Counted from the first letter of the stretch, positions 8,332 through 17,963 are shown. The stretch: DNA of 50,898 bases from an aff. Roholtiella sp. LEGE 12411 (GCF_015206995.1 NZ_JADEXR010000033.1:1-50898), one strand, 5' to 3'. Numbers and translations are program-made. The notes: generated from the sequence alone by a model not told the origin.

Positions 8332-9882
8332 CTAAATCTCTAAACCGCCTTTTTGCAGTTTCCGAAATGGATCTAAAACAAAGTCAATCATGCGCCTCTG
8401 GCGAATAATTACTTCAGCGGTTGCTGTTTGACCGGCAGTTAATGGAATACGTTTATCGCCATTTTGGACATACTGCTGCTCTAGGGCGATTTCTAATTCA
8501 AAAGTTTCTATGTTTCCTGGGGATGTTTGGCTAACTTTAGAGTCTGGAGAGATCCAAGTAACTTTCCCTTGGACAACACCATATTCTTGGAAAGGATAAG
8601 CATCGAACTTGATTTTGACCGGCATTCCTACTTTTAAGAAGCCACTATCCTGATTAGGCATATTAGCTCTGAGTAGAATACCAACATTTTTAGGCGCAAT
8701 TTGGGCAATCCTCTGACCAGGTTGTACTACTTCTCCCGGCTTTTTAGTAGGTAGCTCAAAAATCACCCCATCAATAGGCGATCGCACTATTCGTTGCTGC
8801 ATTTGAAGTTTGATGGACATTATCTGGCTTTTGACTTGAGCCATTTCCGATTGCAGCCCAGCAATTTTTGTTTGTAAGTCTTTTAGTTGTTCTTGACTCT
8901 TGAGCATAGCCAGCTTCCCTGCTTGTACTACGCTTTGATAGCTACTTTGTTCTTCTTGTAATCGGAGTTTTGCTTGCTCAATATCAGACTCAAACTGATT
9001 GATTGTTGCTTGATATCGACTTATCTCTTCAGTGAAGCGCAATTCTGCCTGCTTGATGTCGGATTGGGCTTTTTGATATAGTCGTCTGCTTTCTTGTGCT
9101 TCTTTTTTGAGTTGGTCTATTTGGGTTGCAGAAACTGCGCCATCCTTCTCAAGTTGACTAAAGCGTTTGACTTGCCTTAAATCTATACTCAAACGACTTT
9201 GAGCCGAATTCTGATCATTATGAGTGGTACTAATCTGCTGCTGCGCCTGACTAACTAATGCCTGTTTCTCTAACTTTTGTAAGTTATAGCTACTCTGTTT
9301 TGCATCCAGGTTTTGTTTTGCTTGGTTCACTTGGGACATTTTTTCTAAGTTTTGAGATTGGTTTTGTTGCTCCTGAACGCTAAGCGTTAACTGTAGTTGG
9401 TTTTTGAGGACATCCATTTGCGTCCATTGATTTTGCAATCCAGAGAACTTTGTCTGTGCTTGTTGGAGTTCGGTTTGCAATATATCAGACTCAAGTTCCA
9501 GTAAAATCTGTCCTGCTGTTACTGTCTCTCCTTCTTTGACACTGACAGCTTTAACACTTCCGCTTACTTGAGTGTCTAATTTTAGTGTTGCGCCTTGAGG
9601 TTCTATGCGTCCTCTGGCGCTTCCTGTCTCATCGACCTTCGAGAGCGTCGCCCAGGGGAAGACGATCACAGCAAAGCCGATCAGCACATATAAAACACCA
9701 CGTGTCCAAGCTTTCGGTAGAGCATCTAGCAGTTCTTCAGTACCGTAATACCAATCTTTAGTATTACCTTCTGTGTTCTGCTCTTTAATTTCAGGAGATT
9801 CGTCTATTGGTGTCGGACTTTGATACTCATTTATGTTTTCGTTGGAAACTGTAGATGAGAAATTGCCAGATGTGTATGGCAT
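8332..9882 (-). CDS. HlyD-family membrane-fusion (adaptor) protein of the peptide exporter
   Basis: A 516-residue protein with a cytoplasmic N-terminus of about 60 residues, one membrane segment at about 61-80, a biotinyl-lipoyl-like half domain (KLDTQVSGSVKAVSVKEGE), then a long Gln-rich coiled coil (about 130-370) and the second half domain with RSPIDGVIFELPTKKPGEVV. A C-terminal beta-barrel region follows. Adaptors of this type bridge an inner-membrane ABC exporter to an outer-membrane channel of the TolC type. No TolC gene is in the window, so a shared one is probably used. The gene lies 135 bases after the ABC gene and just upstream of the PPIase gene. Confidence 0.9.
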   Translation of the reverse strand: MPYTSGNFSSTVSNENINEYQSPTPIDESPEIKEQNTEGNTKDWYYGTEELLDALPKAWTRGVLYVLIGFAVIVFPWATLSKVDETGSARGRIEPQGATLKLDTQVSGSVKAVSVKEGETVTAGQILLELESDILQTELQQAQTKFSGLQNQWTQMDVLKNQLQLTLSVQEQQNQSQNLEKMSQVNQAKQNLDAKQSSYNLQKLEKQALVSQAQQQISTTHNDQNSAQSRLSIDLRQVKRFSQLEKDGAVSATQIDQLKKEAQESRRLYQKAQSDIKQAELRFTEEISRYQATINQFESDIEQAKLRLQEEQSSYQSVVQAGKLAMLKSQEQLKDLQTKIAGLQSEMAQVKSQIMSIKLQMQQRIVRSPIDGVIFELPTKKPGEVVQPGQRIAQIAPKNVGILLRANMPNQDSGFLKVGMPVKIKFDAYPFQEYGVVQGKVTWISPDSKVSQTSPGNIETFELEIALEQQYVQNGDKRIPLTAGQTATAEVIIRQRRMIDFVLDPFRKLQKGGLEI

Positions 9883-10017
9883 AGTTTTATATTCCAGAAG
9901 CTATAGATGGAGGACTTGAGGCTCTCAGTAAACGCAAAGCGTAAAAAGAGTAACGAGAAGTTTTTCCGAAGAATATATAGTGGGGATGAAAAGTTTTTGA
10001 TTACCTCTTCTTTAGAC

Positions 10018-13000
10018 TTAACCAACTTGAGTCAGTTGTTGTTGGTTTAAATAGTAGTAATGACCTTTTTTGGTAATTAATTCGTCGTGAGTACCACTTT
10101 CCACTAATAGGCCGTGGTCTAAAACTAAAATCAGATCAGCGTTGCGGACAGTGGAAAGGCGGTGAGCAATAATTACACTGCTGCGCCCTTTAAGAATTGT
10201 TTTTAGATTGTTTTGAATAATACGTTCTGATTCGGAGTCTAAGTGACTGGTGGCTTCATCAAAAAGTAGCAAACGAGGATTTCCGAGTAAGGCACGGGCA
10301 ATGGCTAGGCGTTGGCGTTGCCCCCCAGAGAGCATTCCGCCGCCTTCACCAATTTGGGATTCGTAACCCATTGGCAGTTGCTGAATAAATTCATCTGCTC
10401 CGGCTAATTGTGCTACCTGTATAATTTCTTCTAAAGAAACTTCCGGGTGAGCGATCGCAATATTTTCTCGAATGGTTCCACCAAATAAAAAAGTGTCTTG
10501 ATCAACAACACCTATTTGAGAACGGAGCGATCGCAGGGAAATACTTGCGACGTCTTGACCATCAATTAATACTTTGCCATCTGTCGCAGGGTATAAACCT
10601 AAAATTAACTTGCCTAGGGTTGTTTTCCCTGAACCACTTCGTCCCACCACAGCCACCATTTGCTCAGGCTGGATTTCAAAACTGATATTTTCCAGCACGT
10701 TAATCTGACTTTCTGGGTGATAGCGGAAGGTAACATTCCCAAAGCGAATATGACCGCGAAATCTCCCTAGGGACTTCCGGGGTTTATTTTGCAAATCTTC
10801 TTCTGGTTCCGCCTCTAGGACATCGTTAATCCGCTCGGTGGAAATAATGATTTCCTGCAATTCATTCCACAGGAGTGAAAATCGTTGAAAAGGACTCAAG
10901 ACGTTCCCCACCAACATGTTGAAAGCAACTAATTGTCCAACAGTGAGTTCCCCTTGAATCACTTGCGTTGCTCCAAACCACAGTAATGCTGTGTTCACAA
11001 AGACTTCGATAACACCACTGAGAATTTGCAGGCGGTTGCCAATTACCTGAGCATTAAAGCCTGTTTTGATCAAATTATTCAGCAATTCTTCCCAACGCCA
11101 GCGTACTGTCTGTTCAATGGCTAATGAGCGGACAGTACGAATTCCGGTCAAAGATTCTATGAGATAGCTGTTTTCTTTGGCTCCGGCATTAAAAATATCT
11201 CTGGAGATGCGGCGCAAAATACTTGTGCTAGCCAGCGCCAAGATGAAAAATGGCGGCACAGTGAACAGCACGAATAATGCCATGCGCCAGCTATACCAGA
11301 ACATCATGCCTAGATAAATTACCAATGTCAGCATATCCAGCATGATCGACAGTGTTTGTCCGGTCAAGAAGCGCTGAATCTTCTGGTTTTCTTGAATGCG
11401 CGAGACGATATCCCCAACATAACGTGACTCAAAATACGAAAGGGGCAAGCGGAAGGTATGTTTAATAAAACCCACCAATAAAGAGACGCTAATGCGGTTA
11501 GCTGTGTGATCGAGCAGATATTGCCGCACTCCGTTCATGGCGATGCGGAACAAACCAAAAATGATCATCCCTAAACCCACGGCGTTTAAGGTTGCAACGC
11601 TACGTTGCACAAGTACTCGGTCTAGTAATAGTTGGGTAAATACTGGCGTTACCAGTCCAAATACCTGAATTAGTACTGAAGCAATGAAGACTTCTAAGAG
11701 TACTGGATAGTGAGGTTTGACCAACTCAAAAAATTTCCAAAAGCTTAGACTTTCGTCCTTGGTATCCTTGAGTTGGATTGTCGGTTGTAGTAACAGTGCA
11801 TAATCACTCCAACCTGCTTTAAATTCTTTAGTAGTTAGAGTGCGTTGTCCGATGCCGGGATCGCTTATGATTACTCGCTTTTTCGTGATTTCATAGACAA
11901 CGATGAAGTGTTTACCTTCCCAATGTGCGATCGCAGGCAGGGGTTGTTCTGCTAATTTATCAAGACTGGCTTTGACTGGACGGGTGGCAAAACCGAGGCT
12001 CTCGGCTGTTATTGCTAGAGCATGTAAAGATGCACCACTACGGTTGACGTTGGTCATTTCCCGCAGACGATTAATACTAAAGTGCTTGCCCCAATAACTC
12101 CCTACCATCACTAAACAAGCAGCGCCGCAGTCGGAAGCACTTTGTTGAGCATAGAAAGGATAGCGCCGGGTAAGGCGTCTCCACCAATGCCCCATTTGCA
12201 CTTTTGGACTAGGAAAGTAAGGGCGTTGTTTTTTTGGTTGTTGTGGTGCAATCTGGGTGGGAAAGGGGATAATTTTCCTTTGCTGACTCAGTTTTGATAG
12301 TTGCAACCGACTCGGAGGATTTTCCTGGCGAGTAGTATTGGTGGGAGTTACATCCAAGTTGGTAAATAATGCCAATTCTGACCAATGTTGCAGTGCTGTT
12401 TGCCAATGAGAATTTTTTAATATGTACACAACTGAAGGTTGTGTGACTTGCCAACCCTCCGGTTGAGATATCTGCATTTCTGTAGCTGGGAGCTTGCGCC
12501 CATCTGCATTTGAGAGTTCGCCTCGATATAGCAGCCACAACTGACAATCTTGGTCAAAGTCTGACGGTAGGGAGCCAATTTCTAGATCACGCCTTTCAAA
12601 TAAAGATAATGCTTCCAGAATGCCTGGTACAGATGTCGGACGCTGGGGTGAACTGCAACAATAAGCCAGTAATAAATCCCAAAGTTCAGCGCGAGCAAAC
12701 AGGCGATCGCGAAGACTAGGATACTGATTCATCAAACCTTGCAGCATTTCACCAGGAAAATAGCAAAGCTTCAAACTATTAGAAGCTCTGGCTGTGTAAG
12801 CTTGCCATTCCTCTACAAACAGCGTCCCTTCACCAAACGAAGCCCCTGTTGTCAAAGTCGTGATTAGATTATCAGCACAATCCAAAAGCCTGACTTTGCC
12901 TGCCAAGACTACGTAAATTCCCGGTCTTGCCTCTGTTAATTGCCAAAACTGTTTTGCTAAAGGTGGTTCAACGATTTCTACCACAGCCAAGCAGTTTTCC

Positions 13001-13080
13001 AGGTCTTTGTCTGAAAACTGTTCACCAAAAAACGAGGTAACTTCTTTACCTAACTGATGCTTAGAAAATACGGTTAACAC
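10018..13080 (-). CDS. C39-peptidase ABC exporter with N-terminal cyclic-nucleotide-binding-like domain
   Basis: About 1020 residues from the GTG at 13080, chosen because GGAGG lies 8 bases upstream; a TTG at 13095 adds five residues. Domains in order: a cNMP-binding-like domain (about 1-135, with GKVRLLD and ASFGEGTLF), a linker, a C39 peptidase (QQSASDCGAACL with Cys about 318, His about 391 in EGKHF, Asp about 407 in SDPG), an ABC membrane domain (about 445-750), and an ATPase domain with Walker A GRSGSGKTT (about 813), LSGGQRQR (about 918), Walker B LLLFDEA and the IAHRLSTV switch. It should cleave double-glycine leaders and export the product. The cNMP-like domain suggests regulated export. 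HetC of Anabaena has a similar architecture, but no hetP neighbour is seen, so I do not call hetC. Confidence 0.92.
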   Translation of the reverse strand: MLTVFSKHQLGKEVTSFFGEQFSDKDLENCLAVVEIVEPPLAKQFWQLTEARPGIYVVLAGKVRLLDCADNLITTLTTGASFGEGTLFVEEWQAYTARASNSLKLCYFPGEMLQGLMNQYPSLRDRLFARAELWDLLLAYCCSSPQRPTSVPGILEALSLFERRDLEIGSLPSDFDQDCQLWLLYRGELSNADGRKLPATEMQISQPEGWQVTQPSVVYILKNSHWQTALQHWSELALFTNLDVTPTNTTRQENPPSRLQLSKLSQQRKIIPFPTQIAPQQPKKQRPYFPSPKVQMGHWWRRLTRRYPFYAQQSASDCGAACLVMVGSYWGKHFSINRLREMTNVNRSGASLHALAITAESLGFATRPVKASLDKLAEQPLPAIAHWEGKHFIVVYEITKKRVIISDPGIGQRTLTTKEFKAGWSDYALLLQPTIQLKDTKDESLSFWKFFELVKPHYPVLLEVFIASVLIQVFGLVTPVFTQLLLDRVLVQRSVATLNAVGLGMIIFGLFRIAMNGVRQYLLDHTANRISVSLLVGFIKHTFRLPLSYFESRYVGDIVSRIQENQKIQRFLTGQTLSIMLDMLTLVIYLGMMFWYSWRMALFVLFTVPPFFILALASTSILRRISRDIFNAGAKENSYLIESLTGIRTVRSLAIEQTVRWRWEELLNNLIKTGFNAQVIGNRLQILSGVIEVFVNTALLWFGATQVIQGELTVGQLVAFNMLVGNVLSPFQRFSLLWNELQEIIISTERINDVLEAEPEEDLQNKPRKSLGRFRGHIRFGNVTFRYHPESQINVLENISFEIQPEQMVAVVGRSGSGKTTLGKLILGLYPATDGKVLIDGQDVASISLRSLRSQIGVVDQDTFLFGGTIRENIAIAHPEVSLEEIIQVAQLAGADEFIQQLPMGYESQIGEGGGMLSGGQRQRLAIARALLGNPRLLLFDEATSHLDSESERIIQNNLKTILKGRSSVIIAHRLSTVRNADLILVLDHGLLVESGTHDELITKKGHYYYLNQQQLTQVG

Positions 13081-13095
13081 TTCCCTCACCTCCAA

Positions 13096-14301
13096 AGACG
13101 CGCTATGGAATAAAAAATCCTGATCTCGGCTTTTTCTGTACCCAGCTTGCTTAGGAAAACAACGATCCCGCCTTTACTCCAGGGAAATCTCAATACTGAA
13201 CAAACAATTTTCGCATCTGTCTATTTATCTTGATCAGGGTGCATGGGTTATTAATCAATTTGCAGAATTTAGGTTAGCTCGCAAAATTAGCGTGGTAAGC
13301 TTTGTAACTCTTGATGCCAATTTTGCGACTAATATCAAAAATTGCTGATTATGAGGGGATCAGGGAGATTTTTGAGCCAAAATCTGGGTAGTAGCAGTCG
13401 GAGTATAGTAAAGCCCCTGACGCAAGCTTTGTAGCTTACTAAAGCTTGCTTTCTCACCGCTTGATTATCAGTAAGACTAAATGTCATAATTGTAACCAGT
13501 TTTGTGAATGGAATAACGCAGAAGCATGAAGCTGTCGCATCTGAATCGTGAAGTCCTCATAAGCCGAGATTTCACACACAAATGCACAGTAAGTTAGCCC
13601 ACAAGGGTTAACTCTGTAGTCATCTAATACAAAACTAAAGCTGGGATTCTCCCCGTGGCATTTTGGGAGTCAAGGGGAGCAACTCCCGGTTAAACTCATA
13701 ACTTAATCACTACCTTCCAGCATTTGGGAAGTCTAAAAGGTAAATCTAGTTTAACTGAGATGGTATTTAGTTAATTTTTGAAACAAATCCTTTTTATTCA
13801 GATAGACATCACAGTCTTATCATCTACAAGCAATATCATGTCACTCTTAATTGAACGCAGACTTTGGGGGACTGAGGTCAAGTACAAGTGTGACACCAGA
13901 TAAATTAACTGACTAGCCGTAAAAGCCGTCAAAGGGAATCTTTGAAAGAGAAAATCACTAAATCAGTGATGTTTAAACACTGATTAGCACCTGTTACATG
14001 TATATTGTAAAATTGGAAACAGTTTGTCAAGACTTTATCTTCATTTTACAAATAACTTTTATTAAATTTACTCAATCTTTAGAAAAACGCTGTGTTAAAT
14101 CTATTTTTTTGTGATAAAATAAAATAATTTTTAAACTTTCAACTAAATGTGCAAAAATAAAAATTAGTCGAGGAGAAGCGATCGCTAACAAATTTGCACT
14201 ACCGTTTAACCTGTTGAAAAAGGTCTAGTTAAATATTTTGCTCCCTCTGAAAATCAACGCTTAAGGGTAGTCAAAACCATCAAAAAGTTAGTTAACAGCA
14301 T
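13096..14301. other. Long spacer upstream of the exporter operon
   Basis: About 1.2 kb with no credible reading frame. It must contain the exporter promoter near 13100-13250. Structured pieces include a hairpin at 13961-13985 (AATCAGTG paired with CACTGATT, loop 9 bases) and several G- or C-rich short stretches around 13630-13740 that could be degenerate mobile-element ends. HIP1 occurs at 14178-14185. I cannot identify any RNA gene. Confidence 0.5.
13961..13985. repeat. 8-bp inverted repeat (hairpin)
   Basis: AATCAGTG and CACTGATT flank a 9-base loop. The left arm can also pair with the preceding ATCACT, giving two alternative hairpins. No T-run follows, so it is not a standard terminator. 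Confidence 0.55.
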
Positions 14302-14604
14302 TCATCTATTTATAGGAATTTTTGTATTCCATACTTGTTCAAATTCTGTTTTAGTAATTTCAAACTCTTGTATATCCTTTTCACCTATTCTTTGGTCACA
14401 TAACATGCCGTAATTATCAGATAAATGGCTGCCATCATAGAATAATACGTTTCCGTTTTCGTAAACCTCTATCTGTCTGACTGCATGTAAATTATGACCG
14501 ATTTCCATAAAGTAGGTGCTAGTACCCCAAGTCTCAAACTCTCCTCCAAGAGATTCATCCCAGGCCCATTTACAATATTTATTTGTTTTCAGTGATAAAG
14601 ACAT
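14302..14604 (-). CDS. DUF6881-like small protein
   Basis: A 100-residue soluble protein from ATG 14604, chosen because AAGGAG lies about 9 bases upstream; a longer frame starts at 14640. The order of features is W.W near the N-terminus, an acidic/hydrophobic middle with AVRQIEVYENGNVLFYD, and a C-terminal EFEITKTEFEQVW. This matches my recollection of DUF6881, small proteins often found singly or beside polymorphic-toxin genes as presumed immunity proteins. No toxin gene is adjacent. The function is unknown. Confidence 0.6.
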   Translation of the reverse strand: MSLSLKTNKYCKWAWDESLGGEFETWGTSTYFMEIGHNLHAVRQIEVYENGNVLFYDGSHLSDNYGMLCDQRIGEKDIQEFEITKTEFEQVWNTKIPINR

Positions 14605-14864
14605 AATTTGTTGACTCCTTTCATAAATTGCTGCTCTCAAGCTACTCTGCGAGAATATAGATTGCGTAAGTCTAGGCAGGCGTGCTTTTAAAAATCAAAT
14701 ATAGAAAAATGCTCTTGCAAGTCTCTTACTACCAAAAGTTGGAGGCTACAAATCTAATTTTAACGCGTTAAGATTTGCCTCCCCTTTTTTTAACCTTGTT
14801 TGCTTACAGCGGTTTTCAATTGAGTAGACTAGAGCAAATAGTTTGTTGCTTGTAAGAGGATGTT

Positions 14865-15263
14865 TTAAGCCCTATTTTTACTACTAGCTAATTCTCTGGG
14901 TTCGTAGTGATGGCAAGCATTACAAGGGCCGTTGGGGTTGACAGCACAACGAATGTAACCAGATTGGGCATTAAATTTACAGCTGATGTCACCAATAAGA
15001 TAACCTACCCCTTCGAGATAGTAGCGATCGCCCTCAACAAGTCTGGTGTTTTGCCGTACTCGCACCATTGGAGAATTCATAGCAGCTTGCCTTATCCGTG
15101 CGCGTGTCCGCAAATGGGTTTTACGAATTACCCATAAGGAAAACAGAGACGGTAAAAAACCAAGGGCAATCACCAAAAGTGTTCTAAACACCTTCTTTTT
15201 ACCTCTTTTGTGCGCTGATTGATCGTCCCTGATGTTGCACTTTGGTAATTTACAGGAGTGCAA
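14865..15263 (-). CDS. Small one-helix membrane protein, conserved in cyanobacteria (DUF6464-like)
   Basis: The frame has 132 residues from a TTG. A GTG at 15191 preceded by AGAGGT gives a more plausible 108-residue protein beginning with a membrane helix (FRTLLVIALGFLPSLFSLWVI). After the helix come RARIRQAAMNSPMVRVRQ, a VEGDRYYLEGVGYLIGD region, and four Cys (ISCKF, YIRCAV and CNACHHYEPRE), which may bind metal or form disulfides. The pattern matches cyanobacterial proteins I recall as DUF6464. The function is unknown. It lies upstream of the DUF6881-like gene on the same strand, with a gap of about 260 bases. Confidence 0.6.
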   Translation of the reverse strand: MHSCKLPKCNIRDDQSAHKRGKKKVFRTLLVIALGFLPSLFSLWVIRKTHLRTRARIRQAAMNSPMVRVRQNTRLVEGDRYYLEGVGYLIGDISCKFNAQSGYIRCAVNPNGPCNACHHYEPRELASSKNRA

Positions 15264-15418
15264 ATTTTAGGGCAGTTCCGCCTTGTTGCCACCACAGTAT
15301 AGTTGCAAATGGTAGCAGTGTGGCATTTGGCAATTCTGAGTAAGAAGTACTTTCTGCCACTTTAATCAGCATAACTGTTACAACCCAAGGGGTGAGCTGT
15401 TATTGAATTTTCATAATT

Positions 15419-15910
15419 TTAAGATTTGTTGATTAGCACCCTTTTGAGTAAGAGCGTTGTATTAGCCTCACTCTTATTTTTTCTGTGTCGCTGTGGTGTT
15501 AATCTTTTTTTTGTTTGCTGACGGAGTTGTTGCGCTAGCTGTGCTGCTTCCCTTTCTGCTCGGAATAAATCAACTTTTCGCATTGTCAGGATAAATGATT
15601 CGTCAGATTTTTGTTTTACACAAGGAACGCCAACCACGAAATACTCACAGATATTGTTGCATGACTTTTCTTTGAGAAATGATTGAGTTTTGAGTGTGCA
15701 AGCTATTGTCTTCAATTCCAATATTGCACCCTCTAACTCCTTTGCCATCTGGTTGATAAGTTCAGTTTGCGCTACTAAACGCTCCCACCCACTGATGACC
15801 TTTTCCTCTTGGGGTTGTAGCGGCACTATGGCAGTAGTCATAGTTGCAGGCTGTAACAGGGAAACTTTGAGCGAGATGAGATTTTTGTAGTTATCTTGGA
15901 TTTTTTTCAT
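15419..15910 (-). CDS. Hypothetical protein, coiled and basic C-terminus
   Basis: I do not recognise this protein. From ATG 15910 (AGAGGA just upstream) it has 163 residues: a polar N-terminus, a helical middle (GWERLVAQTELINQMAKELE), a central part with four Cys spread over about 35 residues (IACTL, KSCNNICEYF, VPCVKQ), and a basic Gln-rich C-terminal helix (REAAQLAQQLRQQTKKR). No membrane segment is seen. Ribosome site and codon use look like a real gene, and the helical part suggests an oligomer or a protein-protein contact. Confidence 0.5.
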   Translation of the reverse strand: MKKIQDNYKNLISLKVSLLQPATMTTAIVPLQPQEEKVISGWERLVAQTELINQMAKELEGAILELKTIACTLKTQSFLKEKSCNNICEYFVVGVPCVKQKSDESFILTMRKVDLFRAEREAAQLAQQLRQQTKKRLTPQRHRKNKSEANTTLLLKRVLINKS

Positions 15911-16002
15911 AGTTCCTCTTGCTAGGCTACCTAACTTGTAAGGCATTTTAGCAGTAAATAGTATTTTTGTACTATAGACGAGGTTTTTAGTTTGAAATTA
16001 AG

Positions 16003-16359
16003 ATGACAAGGAATAAATCAGTAAACCAAAGAAGTAGCTCTGATGTTGATGTAATCGGGGACTGGGAAAGATTTTACTCAATACCCAATACGCCGTGCAA
16101 AGGTGCATTTAATGATTCGGCGGCAATTAGTAGAAAAGTTATTCGATGCGGAACCGGGTTGGTTGGGGCCAAAGTTATACTAATTGTTGCAGCTGGCGGC
16201 GGTATGGAACTCATAACTTTTGGTCAAGCGCGATCGCACTGGCTCCTTACAGGCGTTGACCCTTCGGCAAAGATGCTGGCGATCGCCCAGGAAAAAGTAG
16301 CGCTACATGGGTACACTTCAGATATTCACACTATATTAATCAGCCACTTAGGCTATTAG
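16003..16359 (+). pseudogene. Remnant of a SAM-dependent methyltransferase
   Basis: A 118-codon frame whose middle reads ILIVAAGGGMELITFGQ then LTGVDPSAKMLAIAQEKV, the SAM-binding motif I and following acidic loop of class I methyltransferases. Intact relatives usually exceed 200 residues. Here the frame ends about 20 residues after the acidic motif, and the N-terminal part looks altered. No good ribosome site is present. I read it as a truncated, probably non-functional gene. Confidence 0.6.
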
Positions 16360-16485
16360 CTACATTTTTAGTGTTGGTTAATACTTAAAGATTTTATATA
16401 CAGTTTTAGCAAAATAGAATGTTGCCACTATCATTAGCTGGCAACGTTCTAAAATTAAGAAGTACTAAATTAATTTGAAAACTTT

Positions 16486-16758
16486 ATGACTGCCAAAGTA
16501 GAAATTTACACTTGGAAAACTTGCCCGTTTTGCATCCGTGCTAAAAGTTTGCTGAATAACAAGGGAGTCGAATTTGTCGAATACAGTATTGATGGAGATG
16601 AGACAGCAAGGAACACAATGGCTCAAAGAGCAAACGGAAGACGCTCTTTACCACAAATCTTCATCAACGATGAGCATGTAGGCGGTTGTGATGATATTCA
16701 TGCTTTAGACCGTCAAGGCAAACTTGATGAATTACTAGCTTTCAGCAATAGCGTATAG
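16486..16758 (+). CDS. grxC: Glutaredoxin 3-type protein
   Basis: 90 residues with the dithiol active site CPFC (Cys13, Cys16), the GSH-binding SLPQIF motif with cis-Pro and the GGCDD motif. It reduces protein disulfides and mixed disulfides using glutathione. The length is normal. It is followed about 200 bases later by gshB on the same strand, a coherent glutathione pair that is common in cyanobacteria. Confidence 0.95.
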   Translation: MTAKVEIYTWKTCPFCIRAKSLLNNKGVEFVEYSIDGDETARNTMAQRANGRRSLPQIFINDEHVGGCDDIHALDRQGKLDELLAFSNSV

Positions 16759-16964
16759 GTTTAGAAAGTATTGCTATGTCCGAGGATAAGGTGCTATGCA
16801 TCTACCAGATTTTTGCTACAAAAACTATACCTGGACGATAAAACGTTATCTGGGAAATTAAACGCTTGTATTCAGCAGTACACATGTACGTCAATTAATG
16901 AGATCATCAAGAGATAATCTAAATTGAATAACCATTAAATTTTCTGGTGATTGAGGTAGAAAGC

Positions 16965-17963
16965 GTGAAACTGGCTTTTATAATTGATCCCATTCATCAG
17001 CTTGACCCGTGTCATGATACCAGCGTTGCCCTCATGGAAGCAGCGCAAATTCTAGGACACGAAGTTTGGGTGACTCAGGCAAATCTGCTGAGTGTGGTGG
17101 AGGGAAAAGCTTGGGCTGTCTTACAGCGAGTAGAACTTGTACCAGTACAGTTAGTAGAGGGAAACTGGGTAGCGGCGAATCCTTGGTACCAGTTGAGCGA
17201 TGCCTACGGCAAGGGCGAAGCCCTACGCTCCTTGAGTTCCTTAGACACAATGGACGCCGTATTTATGCGGACAGATCCACCCATTAATGATTCCTACCTC
17301 TATGCCACGTACATTCTGGATTACATTGACCAGAACAAAACATTGGTGATTAACAGTCCTAGTGGCATCCGAGGGGCAAACGAAAAAATGTATGCCCTCC
17401 AGTTTAACAAAGCGATTCCAGAAACGATTGTCAGTGCCGATAAGCAGTTTATCCGGCAATTTGTCGAAGCCAAAGGGGCAACAGTTCTTAAACCTCTGGG
17501 TAACAAAGCTGGGGAAGGGATTTTATTTTTGCAATCAGGCGATCGCAACTTCAATTCCATTGTCGAACTCAGTACTCTCCAAGGTCGAGTGCCAGTAATG
17601 GTACAAACTTATTTACCAGAAGCAAAAGAGGGAGACAAGCGAATTATTTTGCTCAATGGCGAACCAATTGGTTCACTCAATCGGCTTTCTAGCGGTACTG
17701 ATTTTCGCAATAATATGGCCACTGGTGGCACAGTCGCTTCAACCCGAATTACTCCAAGAGAGCATGAAATTTGTGCTCAAATCGCCGAACGCCTACGCCA
17801 AGACGGCTTAATTTTTGTAGGTATTGACGTTATCGGTGGCTACCTTACTGAAGTCAACGTTACCAGTCCCACTGGAATTCGTGAGATCGATCGACTTGAT
17901 AGCACCCGCCTTGGTCATCAAGTAATTCAATGGGTTGAACAGACTCTACAAACAAAAAACTAA
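16965..17963 (+). CDS. gshB: Glutathione synthetase
   Basis: From GTG 16965 (GAGG 8 bases upstream; a GTG at 16947 is in frame but less likely) the protein is 332 residues and starts KLAFIIDPIHQLDP, as expected. It joins gamma-glutamylcysteine and glycine with ATP. ATP-grasp features are NSPSGIRGANEKMYALQF, VLKPLGNKAGEG, EAKEGDKRIILLNGEPIG and the metal-binding DVIGGYLTEVNVTSPTG. Oddity: residues near 80-89 (DAYGKGEALR) are encoded by a 32-base dispersed repeat (17197-17228), apparently an in-frame insertion in a surface loop. The gene looks intact. Confidence 0.96.
   Translation: MKLAFIIDPIHQLDPCHDTSVALMEAAQILGHEVWVTQANLLSVVEGKAWAVLQRVELVPVQLVEGNWVAANPWYQLSDAYGKGEALRSLSSLDTMDAVFMRTDPPINDSYLYATYILDYIDQNKTLVINSPSGIRGANEKMYALQFNKAIPETIVSADKQFIRQFVEAKGATVLKPLGNKAGEGILFLQSGDRNFNSIVELSTLQGRVPVMVQTYLPEAKEGDKRIILLNGEPIGSLNRLSSGTDFRNNMATGGTVASTRITPREHEICAQIAERLRQDGLIFVGIDVIGGYLTEVNVTSPTGIREIDRLDSTRLGHQVIQWVEQTLQTKN
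17197..17228 (+). repeat. Short dispersed repeat inserted in frame in gshB
   Basis: The stretch begins GCGATGCCTACGGC and ends GAAGCCCTACGC. It is closely related to the non-coding copy at 18153-18181 (GCGATGTCTACGACGGGC followed by TACGCCTACGC). In gshB it adds about ten codons without breaking the frame. Confidence 0.75.

Noticed and set aside
10018-13080. Calling the C39 exporter hetC
   Set aside because: The architecture is similar, but the neighbours are an HlyD adaptor, PPIase and precursors rather than hetP.
13580-13760. Possible riboswitch or OMEGA-type RNA
   Set aside because: Some G-rich motifs suggested a structured RNA, but I could not match any consensus core.
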